Below, piece by piece: positions 26,348 through 36,119 of a stretch of DNA of 64,000 nucleotides (position 1 is its first letter; every line of letters begins with the position of its first letter). Both the position numbers and the translations under genes were made by a program. The notes beneath the pieces were generated by a model. The model saw nothing but the letters and a program-made list of their open reading frames with translations, ran no database searches and was not told where the DNA came from. The DNA lies in contig CAWFLT010000017.1 of the NCBI GenBank assembly GCA_963816795.1, forward strand, positions 62,001 to 126,000, in the 5' to 3' direction. Source of the DNA: CAWFLT01 sp963816795 (GTDB taxonomy: Bacteria; Acidobacteriota; Vicinamibacteria; Vicinamibacterales; SCN-69-37).

Positions 26348-27870
26348 TCACCCGACGACGGATTCCCATCCCGGACGCACTCGATCGCGCCGGACGAGCT
26401 TGTTGGCCTCTGGCGAGTTGGTGAAGGCCATGTTCTGCGCGTCCCAGAGGAGGCGTTTGTACGGCACCCGCAACGCGATGTTGGCGAGCGTCACGGCCTC
26501 GCCGAGTGGCGCGACGTCCTCGAAGCTGCCGCGAGACGGTTTGTGATTCTTGATCGCACCCACCCATTCTTCCTCGGCCGTCGTCGGGTCGAATTCCGGA
26601 GCCGCGATCGTTCCCTCGAACGCGCGCTGCCGGCTTTCGGGAATCAACCGCGGCCGGGTTGCCCGGAAGTCGCACAGGATCTTGCCCTTGTCGCCGACGA
26701 AGAGCATGCCCTCATCGGCGAGGTCCTGATTGTCCGCGTACAGTTCCTCGGGGGTCTGTGGCTTCATTCCCCCGTCGTACCAGAACGTGTCGACGGCAGG
26801 ACGGTCTGACGTGGCCGGATGCCGCCAGCGCACGGTGCTCGCCTTCGGGAAACCCACCTGAGAGACGCGTCCGCCCGTGCTGACGCTGGTTGGGCTGGAC
26901 GTAGGCGTCGTTGTTGGGCCGCGCTTCGACGAACTCCGGAATCCCCAGCTTCAGGATCCGGTACGGCTGCCAGAGGCTGTAGAAGCCCATGTCACCCAGG
27001 CAGCCGGCGCCGTACGCGTACCACCCACGATAGAGCGTGAACGTGTAGTCCGGATGGTAGGGCCGATCGGGCTCCGGACCCTGCCAGAGCTCCCAGTTGA
27101 ATCCGGCCGGCACCGCTGGCCCGGACGCGTGGTACTCCTGCCAGCCCTGCGGCCAGAACGGCCGATTCGTCCAGTTGTGCACTTCGCGGACGTGGCCAAT
27201 GACGCCGGCGTTGATCCACGCGGCGAGCGTGTGGCGATCCGGCGAATTGCTGTAGGCGAGCAGATGCGTGATCGCCCTCTTCTCGCGGGCGGTTTCCAGC
27301 GTGCGCCGAAGCTTCGGACACGACGTGGGCGACCGGCTTGTGCGCGATGACCGCTTTCCCTTTTCTGAGCGCCGAGATGTTGACGCTGGCGTGCTGATGA
27401 TCGGGGGTGATGTTCACGATGCCCTGGATGTCACGTTCCTTCTCGAGCATCTCGCGATAGTCCTCGTACGCCCGGATGCCCGCGCTCGGGCGTTGCTGCT
27501 TCCGGTAGTAGATCTCCATGATCTCTTTCGCGACGTCGCGGCCAGCGCGGATGCCGGTGTCGCCCTGGCCCCACGCCGGTTCTTCGAGGAAGCGCCGGAT
27601 CGTGCTGCGGTTGCCGCCCGGGCTCCAGTCGACGTAGTTCGAGCTGTCGCGATTCGGATCGACCACCGCCACGAACTGAAGATCGGGGTGGCGAACCATG
27701 CCGGCGTTGACCTGCCGCTGGGCCTGGGTGCCACAGCCGATCTGAGCCAGCAGGATCATGTCGCTTGGGGCGCGATAGCCGCGCCCGCCCAGCACGCGTC
27801 GCGGCACGATGGTGAATGCCGACGCGGCGGCAAGCCCTCCGAGGAATTCACGGCGGTTGAGCCGGTCCAT
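26348..27870 (-). pseudogene. Tat-exported Gfo/Idh/MocA-family oxidoreductase, two frameshifts
   Basis: NAD(P)-binding dehydrogenase with a twin-arginine leader (NRREFLGGLAAASAFTIVP). Rossmann start MILLAQIGCGTQAQRQVNAG, VAVVDPNRDSSNYVDW, and GIVNITPDHQHASVNI with HKPVAHVV. Frame breaks at 27308-27315 and 26864-26871 each consist of one extra base completing an 8-bp palindrome (GAAGCTTC, GACGCGTC). Later parts: HNWTNRPFWPQGWQEYHAS, GAGCLGDMGFYSLWQPYRIL, and FWYDGGMKPQTPEELYADNQ. It likely acts on extracytoplasmic sugars with the neighbouring TIM-barrel protein, 7 bases downstream. Confidence 0.85.
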
Positions 27871-28000
27871 GCCAGACCTCCCCGGACGTCAGACGTCCGC
27901 AGGTGACCGTTTTCGATGTCGGTGCGCGGCTGGAGAGTATCTCAGATCTGATGGCCGTTGACCTGGACGGCGTCGTCTGCCCTTGCAGTAGACTCGCCCG

Positions 28001-29458
28001 GTGAAAACACTCATCCGTTGGGCACGACGTGCGGTCCTGCTGGTCGGGCTGGCGCTGTTGACATTGATCGTTGGCGGCGCATTCGACGCCCGGTGGCGCC
28101 TTCCCGAGCTCAAGCCGTGGCACCGCCTCACCCTCGACGATCTGACGGCCTCCGACCTCGACGACGATTTCACCTTCGCGCAGTATCTGGCGCGCGAAGA
28201 GCAGCTGTTTGCGCAGATTCGTGCGTTTGAATCGACCATCGATCCGCTCGATCGCACGCCGGTCAATCGCTACCACGCGGGCAGCCGGTCGCATCCTTCG
28301 AGCGCGGGCCACGACTGGAACCGGTCGTTCGAAACCAAACCGGCGACGATCCGGGGCGGCGCCCTCCTGATCCATGGGCTGACCGATTCACCGTACAGCA
28401 TGCGCGGCGTCGCCGAGGTCCTCGCCGCCCAGGGCGTGTTCTCCCTGTCGCTGCGCATGCCGGGGCACGGCACGCTCCCCTCGGGACTGGTGCGGTCGAC
28501 CTGGCAGGACTGGCTCGCCGCGGTCCGGATGGGGGTGCGGCACGTGCGCGCCAGCATTCCCCAGAACGCGCCGCTGATCCTCGTCGGCTACTCGAATGGC
28601 GGCGCGCTGGTGCTGAAGTACACGCTCGACACGATCGCGCGCGACGGCGATCCCCGCCCGGCGACACTGGTCCTGATGTCGCCGATGATCGGCGTCACCC
28701 CCAGCGCACGCCTGGCCCGGTGGATCAGTCTTCTGGGAAGCGTGCCCTATTTCGAGAAGGCCAACTGGCTCGACGTGGTGCCGGAATACAACCCGTTCAA
28801 GTACAACTCGTTTCCGGCCAACGCCGGCTTTCAGACCTCGTCGTTGACGCGAACCGTGCAGGGAGATCTCGAGCGCGCCGCCGCGGCCGGCCAGCTCGCC
28901 GCCATGCCGCCGATCCTCACGTTCCAATCGATCGTCGACGCCACGGTCAGCACGCCGGCGGTCGTGCACGCCCTGTACGATCGCCTGCCTGCCAACGGCA
29001 GCGAGCTCGTGCTCTTCGACGTCAACCACCTCTCTGGCATCGACGTCTTCCTCCGGGCCGCAGATCAGAAGCTGGTCGAAACGCTGTTCGATCGACAGCC
29101 GCGATCCTATCGACGCGTGCTGGTCACCAATCGCTCCGCCGACACCCGCGAGGTGGAGGCGCGAACGATCGAGCCGAGCGCCGCCGAGCCGTCTCGTCAG
29201 CCGCTCGCTCTCGCGTGGCCGCCTGAAGTGTTCTCGCTCACTCACGTCGCCCTTCCGTTCCGGAGCGACGATCTCCTCTACGGCCTCGACACGCCCGTCA
29301 GCCTGACCGGGCTGCTTCCGCTCGGGCGGCTGAGTCCACGCGGCGAGCGCGCGGTGCTCACGGTCGGCACCGAGACGTTGATGCGTCTCTCATCGAATCC
29401 GTTCTTCCCGTTCGTCGCCGAACGCATCGCGGGATGGCTCGGCGGCACGCCTCGGTAG
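28001..29458 (+). CDS. Membrane-anchored alpha/beta hydrolase
   Basis: 485 residues. One N-terminal helix (AVLLVGLALLTLIVGGAFDA), then an alpha/beta-hydrolase fold: oxyanion loop LLIHGLTDSPYSMRGVAEVL, LRMPGHGTLPSG, nucleophile elbow LVGYSNGGALVLKY (Ser), acid region ILTFQSIVDATVS and a late His in FDVNHLSGID or SLTHVALPF. Related to serine aminopeptidase S33/monoacylglycerol-lipase-like enzymes, probably facing the periplasm. Substrate unknown. A ~130-base gap separates it from the divergent Gfo/Idh/MocA gene and should hold both promoters. Confidence 0.85.
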   Translation: MKTLIRWARRAVLLVGLALLTLIVGGAFDARWRLPELKPWHRLTLDDLTASDLDDDFTFAQYLAREEQLFAQIRAFESTIDPLDRTPVNRYHAGSRSHPSSAGHDWNRSFETKPATIRGGALLIHGLTDSPYSMRGVAEVLAAQGVFSLSLRMPGHGTLPSGLVRSTWQDWLAAVRMGVRHVRASIPQNAPLILVGYSNGGALVLKYTLDTIARDGDPRPATLVLMSPMIGVTPSARLARWISLLGSVPYFEKANWLDVVPEYNPFKYNSFPANAGFQTSSLTRTVQGDLERAAAAGQLAAMPPILTFQSIVDATVSTPAVVHALYDRLPANGSELVLFDVNHLSGIDVFLRAADQKLVETLFDRQPRSYRRVLVTNRSADTREVEARTIEPSAAEPSRQPLALAWPPEVFSLTHVALPFRSDDLLYGLDTPVSLTGLLPLGRLSPRGERAVLTVGTETLMRLSSNPFFPFVAERIAGWLGGTPR

Positions 29459-29467
29459 GCGAGACCG

Positions 29468-29787
29468 CTAATCGACAATCGGCAATCGGTAATCTGCAAT
29501 GGCAGACACATCGGCAATCGACAATCCCGATTGACAATGGGTAATGGCAAATCTTCGGATGGACAATTGAGTGATGGACAATCGCTCGATCGGATCGACA
29601 ATCGACAATCGGCGCCACTGCCCATTGCCCGTTTCATTGCCCGTTGACCATTGCCGATCGTCGATTACCAATTGTCGATGGTCCGATTGTCCATCTGAAG
29701 ATTTCACGATTGCCGATTATCAATCGGGATTATCCATTGCCGATGTGTCTGCCATTGCAGGTTGTCGATTGTCGATTATCCATTGAC
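29468..29787. repeat. Heptad-hairpin element (family 1), copy 5
   Basis: Starts TAATCGACAATCGGCAATCG 10 bases after the hydrolase stop and ends GATTATCCATTGACG. Left and right arms are reverse complements in the outer parts, as in the other copies. It lies between converging genes and contains no real gene. Confidence 0.95.
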
Positions 29788-29816
29788 GGGGCGCCTACAC
29801 CGCAATGGAAACCGCT

Positions 29817-31372
29817 TTAGGCCGAGAGCAGCTCGCGCAGCCGATCGAGATCGGGCGGCTTGACCACGTGATGATCGAATCCGGCGGCGCGCGATCGCTC
29901 GTGGTCGTGCTCCTGGCCCCATCCGGTCAACGCGACGATCAGAAGATCCCGGTAGGCCGGGATCGCCCGCAAGCGGCGCGCGACTTCGTAGCCGTCGATC
30001 TCTGGCATGCCGATGTCGAGCAGCACGGCATCCGCGTCGAACGACGTCAACGCGTCGAAGGCGGCCGCGCCGCCATAGGCGACCGAGACGGTGGCGCCAA
30101 GCGCGGTGAGCAGCGCCCCCAGGGTGTCGGCGGCATCGCGGTTGTCATCGACAATCAGGATGCGCCGGGGCGGAAACGGCGTCGTCGATTTCGAGGACAC
30201 CGGTTTCGGCGCCGGCTCAGCCAGGGCCGGGAGGACGACGACGAATTCGCTGCCGGTGCCCGGGCCGCAGCTACGAGCCTCCACGGTGCCGCCGTGCATC
30301 GACACCAGGCTTCGCACCAGCGTCAACCCGATGCCGAGCCCGCCTTGCGCAAGGCGGTTCGAACGGTCGACCTGGGTAAACATCTCGAAGACCGAAGCGA
30401 GCTGATCCTGCGGAATGCCAATCCCGTTGTCGCGGACGGAGACCGTGGCCCGGCGATCGTCGTGCGTTCAGGCCAATCCAGATCTCACCGCCCGCGTTGG
30501 TGTACTTGACGGCATTGTTCAGAAGATTCGAGAACACCTGAGTGAGGCGGACCGTGTCGCCATTCACGGTCACCGGCTCGGGCGGGATGTCCACGTGCAG
30601 CGTGTGTCCGGCGAGATCCAGGGCGGGACGGCTCGTGTCGATCGCCGAATGCAGCACGAAGGCGAGGTCGATGCGGCTCGCGCTGAACCTCGACCAGGCC
30701 GCGTGTGATCCGCGACACTTCGAGCAGGTCGTTGACGAGTCGTACCAGGTGACTGATCTGACGCTCCATGACCGTTCGCGCCCGGCGGGCAGACCGGATC
30801 CTGGGAGCCTGTGGTCTCGAGCAGTTGGACGGCAGTCAGCAGCGGCGCCAGCGGATTGCGCAATTCATGACCCAGCGTGGCCAGGAATTCATCCTTGCGC
30901 CGATCGGCCAGCCGAAGCGACTCTTCTGAGCGAAGGCGCTCCGCGAGGTGTTCCCGGATCTGGTACTGGCGTTCGCGCGCCCGCAGCGCCGTCCGCACCG
31001 CCGTCATCAGCGTCGCCAGTCGCACCGGCCGCTCGAGCAACGTCACGTTGCCCGAGCGTTCTGGCGGCCTCGCTCGACTCGGCCGAATCGGCGCCCGGGC
31101 GGGTGAGGATCAAGACAGGAAGGTCCGACCACGGTGGCTGCGACGCCAGGAGCTCGGCGAAGCGCGGCATGGTGCGCCGAGGACACGGCTTCCTCCGGGA
31201 TCAGGATCGCCCCAGCGCCCACGTTCAATTCCTGCAGTAGGGCGTCGAACGTCCGGCAGGTCTGGAGCTGGATCTCCGTCGGCGAGAGCATGGCCTCGGT
31301 CGTCGCGGCATCTCTGGAGGTCGCCGCGAGAAACAACAGTCGGCGATCGCGGCTCGACTCGCCGACACTCAT
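29817..31372 (-). pseudogene. Hybrid histidine kinase with receiver domain, several frameshifts
   Basis: The order is an N-terminal receiver-like domain (RRLLFLAATSRDAATTEAML; WSDLPVLILTRPGAD), the HisKA box EFLATLGHELRNPLAPLL, HLVRLVNDLLEVSRI, the HATPase domain (LTQVFSNLLNNAVKYTNAGG, RDNGIGIPQDQL, GGLGIGLTLVRSLV), and a C-terminal receiver (RILIVDDNRDAADTLGALL, DAVLLDIGMPEIDGYEVARR, ALTGWGQEHD). At least five +1 frameshifts lie between 31175 and 30465; two complete palindromes (31037-31051, 30796-30801). The start overlaps the KaiC-like gene's stop by four bases (ATGA), so the two are one operon. Confidence 0.82.
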
Positions 31373-32889
31373 GCGTCCTCGGGGACGTTCGGAGCCGTCT
31401 CCGGCCCTTCGTAGGTCGGCACGCCGGTCAGCACGCCACGGAATTCCCGCAGCGGACGGCCGATGACAATGCGGCCGCTGTCGAGACGAAAATCTCGCAA
31501 CGTCCGCTCGTGCTTGCTGCCGCGCTTCTTCATGACCGAGATGGCTTGCCGCACTTCTCCTCTGTTTTCGAAGTAGCGCAGCAGAATGACCGCGTCAGCG
31601 AGATACGTGGCGTCGACCGGGGTCTTCATCTGGGCGCCGATGAGTCCCTGATGCGCGCCGATCAGAATCGTGGCGACGCTTTTCTGGCCCAGGTACATCA
31701 ACAGTTCGTGCAGCTGGATCATCAGATGGCGCTCCTCCGGCATGGCATTGAGGTAGCCGTTGAGGCTGTCGATGACCACGATTTTGGCGTGGTGGTGCTC
31801 GACGGCGTTTCTGATCGCGTAGACGAACTCGCCCGGGGTCAGTTCTGCCGGATCGACCTGTTGCAGCGACACCTTTCCGGCGTCGAGTTGGGTTCCCAGA
31901 TCGACGTTCAGTTCCCGGCAGCGGGTCATGAGGGAGTCCGGGCTCTCGTCGAAGATGAAGAGGGCGGCGTGCTGGCCGCGACAGGCGGCGGCCACCGCGA
32001 ACTGCGCAGCGAGCGTCGATTTACCGGTGCCGGCGGCGCCGACCAGCAGCGTGCTCGTTCCCTCCTCCAGGCCACCGCCCAGCAGCGCATCGAGCTCAGG
32101 GATGTCGCTGCTCAGCTTGGTGCGGGTGCCGGCTTGGCGGTGTTCGGCAGCGACCAGCCGCGGAAACACGCGGATGCCGCCCTGATGGATGACGAAGTCG
32201 TGATATCCGCCGCGAAACTTGACGCCGCGGTACTTCACGACCCGCATCCGCCGCCGCTCCGAACCGTACTCGGGGTTCAGTTGCTCCAACCGCAGGACGC
32301 CGTGCGCGAGGCTCTGCATCTGAAGATCGTGGTCCGTCGCCGTCATGTCGTCGAGCAGCACGACCGTGCAGTCGCGAGTCACAAAGAACTGCTTCAACGC
32401 GAGAATCTGTCGGCGATACCGGAGGGCATTGCCGGCCAGCAACCGGAGCTCCGACAGCGAGTCGAGGACCAGGCGGGCCGGCTTCAGGCGATCGACGTCC
32501 GCGAGGATCAGCTTCGTGGTCGTCGCCAGTTCCACTTCGGAAGGATGGAACATCGTGTTCTGCTCATCGGGATTCAGCGCGGCCTCCGCCGGCACGAGCT
32601 CGCGGATCGTCACGCCGTCGAGGTTCCATCCGTGGGAGTCACTCACCGCCCGGAGCTCCTCCTCGGTTTCGGACAGCGTGACGTACAGCACGGACTCGCC
32701 GCGGCTGGCGCCCTCCATCAGAAACTGCAACGCGAGCGTCGTCTTTCCTGACCCGGGGACACCCTCGAAGAGGTAGAGACGCCGTCTCGTGAGACCCCCG
32801 GCAAGAATGTCGTCAAGGCCGGGCACGCCGGTCGGCGCCACCGACCGGGAAGGGCGCGCGATCGCAGAATCAGTCAAGGCTCTCTCCAT
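31369..32889 (-). CDS. KaiC-like double RecA-domain ATPase
   Basis: 506 residues with two tandem KaiC/RecA domains. Domain 1: GVPGLDDILAGGLTRRRLYL, Walker A GVPGSGKTT near residue 43. Domain 2: ELDALLGGGLEEGTSTLLVG, Walker A GAAGTGKST near residue 280, then Walker B KIVVIDSLNGYLNAMPEE. Length matches KaiC (~519), but no kaiA or kaiB is nearby, so it is a KaiC homologue of the type paired with histidine kinases rather than an established clock. Its stop overlaps the start of the hybrid kinase gene. Likely an ATP-dependent signalling partner of that kinase. Confidence 0.9.
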   Translation of the reverse strand: MERALTDSAIARPSRSVAPTGVPGLDDILAGGLTRRRLYLFEGVPGSGKTTLALQFLMEGASRGESVLYVTLSETEEELRAVSDSHGWNLDGVTIRELVPAEAALNPDEQNTMFHPSEVELATTTKLILADVDRLKPARLVLDSLSELRLLAGNALRYRRQILALKQFFVTRDCTVVLLDDMTATDHDLQMQSLAHGVLRLEQLNPEYGSERRRMRVVKYRGVKFRGGYHDFVIHQGGIRVFPRLVAAEHRQAGTRTKLSSDIPELDALLGGGLEEGTSTLLVGAAGTGKSTLAAQFAVAAACRGQHAALFIFDESPDSLMTRCRELNVDLGTQLDAGKVSLQQVDPAELTPGEFVYAIRNAVEHHHAKIVVIDSLNGYLNAMPEERHLMIQLHELLMYLGQKSVATILIGAHQGLIGAQMKTPVDATYLADAVILLRYFENRGEVRQAISVMKKRGSKHERTLRDFRLDSGRIVIGRPLREFRGVLTGVPTYEGPETAPNVPEDA

Positions 32890-33026
32890 CGAGGCACGAG
32901 TAGCGGCGAGCCCACGGGCAGCACGGGCGGCACGGGGTCGGATCGGTTGTGCGACCTTCCGAGTATAGACCCGGAGCAGCGCGCCATCGGACCGGCCGGC
33001 GACACCGACGAGGGGCAGGCGCGCTA

Positions 33027-33358
33027 GCTAATCGGCAATCGGCAATGGGTAATCTGCAATGGCAAACACATCGGCAATCGACAATCCCGATCGGCAATGG
33101 GTAATTGCAAATCTTTCGGATGGACAATTGAGTAATGGACAATCGCACGATCGGATCGACAATGGGCAATCCAATCGGCAATCGGCGCCATTGCCCATTG
33201 CCGATCGTCGATTACCAATTGTCGATTGCCGATCGTCGATTACCGATTGTCGATTACCGATTGTCCATCTGAAGATTTCACGATTGCCCATTGTCAATCG
33301 AGATTATCCATTGCCGATGTGTCTGCCATTGCAGATTACCGATTGCCGATTATCCATG
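33027..33358. repeat. Heptad-hairpin element (family 1), copy 6
   Basis: Begins TAATCGGCAATCGGCAATGG and ends GATTATCCAT, with the usual switch to reverse-complement units near 33190. It lies between the 5' end of the KaiC-like gene and the 3' end of the ADOP permease. The rest of the 480-base gap (32890-33026) shows no gene and should contain the promoter of the KaiC/kinase operon. Confidence 0.95.
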
Positions 33359-33371
33359 ACTTCTCGTCTCC

Positions 33372-35794
33372 TCAATCATGGCGAAGGGCGTCGAGTGCGT
33401 TGATCCGAGTGGCGCGCCGGGCCGGCAGATACGCGGCGACGAGCCCGGTGGCGGCAAGGACGATCGCGACGGCCGCCAAGGCGAGCGGATCGGCGGCCGT
33501 GACTTCATGGAGGAGCCCGGTCAGTCCGCGCGCGAGCCAGATCGCGGCCACGAGCCCGAGCACGAGGCCGCTGACGACGACGCGGACGCCGTCGCGGAGC
33601 ATCAGGCGCAGCACCTGCGTGCGGGTCGAGCCAAGCGCCGTCCGAATCCCGATTTCGCGCGTGCGCAGCCCGGCGGAGTACGCCATGACGCCGTACACGC
33701 CGACGGCCGCCATGACGAGCGCCATGCCGGCAAACGCCGCGAGCATCGTGGCGCTGAAGCGCGGCCCGGCCACCAGGCGCGACACTTCGTCGTCCATCGT
33801 GCGGAGATTGAACGGCGGCATCGACGGATCCAGGGAGAGCACGAGCGTCCGCAACGACGTCGCGAGCGCACGTGGATCGGGTCCGCGCACGATCGCGTTC
33901 ATTCCAGCGTGCCATTCGAGGAGATCGGTCGCCTGCCGAAGCGGCAGGTACGCGGCCGGGCTGTGGACACCGTCGGCCGAGACCGGACGCACGTCTCTCA
34001 CGACGCCGACGACACGCCGGTTGCCGGTCCGCGAGTACAACAGCTCACCAACGGCCTGCGCGATTGGGGAACTGCTGACGGGCCAGCGCGTCGGAGATGA
34101 CGATGACCGGTTCGGCGCCAGTCCGATCCTCGGAACGGAACGTCCGGCCCGCGAGGAGCGGGAGGCCCATCGCTTCGAAGAACCCCTCAGTGACCATGCG
34201 CACTTCGGCGGTCGGCAGTCGCGAACGGATCCCGAGTGTCGGGAAGCGGCGTCGAGCTGTAGTCGAAGCGTCCCGTCGGTTGCCGGTTGGGCATCGCCGT
34301 CGCGAGGCCGGCGTGCGTGACGCCGCGTTCCTGCTGCAACCGCTCGAGCAGCCGTTCATGAAACGCCATCCGGGCCGCAGGGCTGGGATAGCGGGCCGAC
34401 GGCAGCGTGACCTGGAACGCCAGTGCCTGCCGCGAGTCGAAACCCTGATCGACCAGCACGAGCGTCACAAACGATCGCAGCAGCAGACCGGCGCCGACGA
34501 GCAGCACCATCGTCAGCGCCAGTTCGGCGGCGGCGAGCCGGTTCAGCCAACGCCGCGACGCACCGGTGGAGACGACGAGGCGCGATTCGCCAGGGCTGCC
34601 GGCAAACGCCCGGATCGGATCCACGGACAGGGTCCGCCCGGCGGACAAGATCCCGAATATCAGGCTCGTCGCTCCAGTGATGGCGATCGCAAACGCGAGG
34701 ACTGGTCCGTCAATCGTCGCCTCACGCAGCCGCGGGATGTCGGCGGGCGCCAGACGCACGAGCAGCTCGAGCGCGGTCCACGCGACACCGAGTCCCGCCA
34801 CCCCGCCTATCGCGCCGAGCGTCAGACCCTCGACGAACAACTGGCGCACGAGCCGTCCGCGACCGGCTCCAAGGGCGAGCCGGATGGAGAATTCGCGCTC
34901 GCGGCTGGCGCCTCGTGTCAGCAGCAACAGCGCGATGTTCGCGGTCGCGATGACCAGGACGAAGCCGACGGCCGCGAGCAGGACCCACAGGATGCGCTGG
35001 ACGCCGCCGACCATCTGATCCTGGAGCGAGCGCGCGATCAACGTGGTGGTTGCGCGCCGGTCACCGCTCTCGCCGAGCTTCTCGCTCCCCTCCTGCAGGA
35101 CGCCGGCGAGCGTGGCGTCCGGTCGCAGCCGCGCGATCGCCGGCAGCAGCATGCCGCGCGATCCGCCTGGCGACAGGTTGAGGGGGACCCAGAACTCCGC
35201 CTCCGGCGTCGGAAAGCCAAAGTCGACCGGCATCACGCCGGCCACTTGATACGCCTCGCCATCCATCGCGATTGACCGGCCGATGATCGACCGGTCGCGC
35301 GCAAAATGCCGCTCCCACGTCTCGTGGCTGAGGACGATTTGGCGGCCGTCTGCGGCCGCCGCGTCGAAGGATGTGCCGAGCGCCGGGGCCACACCGAGGA
35401 GCTCGAAGAGGTTGGGCGTCGCTGAAATGCCCGTGAGCCTGAACGGCCCTTCTGATGTGGTCAGCGTGAGCGCGCGGTCGTTGAAGAGCGCCATCCGCTC
35501 GAGGGTGGCCGAGCTGGCGCCCCACGTGAGCGCGGTCGTCGCGGGCAGCGCGTCGAAGCCGACGTGGCCGGCAGGACTGCGCGACTCCATCCGGAATCGC
35601 ACGACCCGGTCAGGCTCGGGGTACGGCAACGGCCGGAGCAGGACGGCGTGGACGACAGAGAAGATCGCAGTCGGGCCGCCAATGCCGAGCGCCAGCGTCA
35701 CGAGCACGACGGCGGCAAATCCGGGCCGCCTGAGGAGCAGTCGCAGCGCCAGCGGAGCATCGTGAACGGCGTCGGCGAGGAGATGATGGGCCAT
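33372..35794 (-). pseudogene. Second ADOP-family ABC-type permease, two frameshifts
   Basis: About 805 residues when the frame is restored, with the same duplicated FtsX/MacB layout as the permease at 8402: FAAVVLVTLALGIGGPTAIF, LLRPLPYPEPDRVVRF, the first FtsX unit (VIATANIALLLLTRGASRER), second periplasmic part, and a final unit ending YLPARRATRINALDALRHD. Breaks lie near 34235 and 34050; the second is one extra base in AATCGCGCAGG. No PadR gene is adjacent and the N-terminal cytoplasmic domain of the first copy is absent. Confidence 0.85.
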
Positions 35795-35839
35795 GCTCCT
35801 GTATCAGACGTCGGACGGACACCCCGCGGCCGCTTTGCT

Positions 35840-36045
35840 GCCGCGGGCCCGAGGCGTGGGGGTGGGGCCCTCAGCGACACCGCGAAGCGCGTGAGCGCTG
35901 AGCGCCCGAGCCGCGGGGGTGGGGCCCCGCGGCCCAAAACAAAGATGGCCACTTTACTTAACGGCGCGGGGGCCCCACCCCCCGCGCTCGGGCCGCGCCG
36001 CCTTGGCGGCGCGGGTGTCAGCTTTACTTAAGGCGCGGGGCGCTT
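35840..36045. repeat. GC-rich interspersed repeat cluster, family 2, copy d
   Basis: Two or more rearranged, partly inverted copies: GAGGCGTGGGGGTGGGGCCC, AGCGCTGAGCGCCCGAG and TACTTAACGGCGCGGGGGCC followed by a further GC-rich unit and TTTACTTAAGGCGCGGGGCG. It fills the gap between divergent genes, so the ABC-F promoter is in or just after it. AT-rich TTTACTTAA stretches correspond to the TTTATTTAG edge of the other copies. Confidence 0.75.
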
Positions 36046-36119
36046 CCTTTATAATGGGGAGATCCACGCGTCGCGGCCGGCGCCGCCATACGCGGGCTCC
36101 CCGCCCTACAGGTGACTCG

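Noticed and set aside
30877..32751. 624-residue open frame opposite the KaiC-like gene
   Set aside because: Antisense to a conserved double RecA-domain protein; no motif of its own.
35919..36119. 67-residue N-terminal extension of the ABC-F ATPase
   Set aside because: It is family 2 repeat sequence; the family begins at the ATG 36120.
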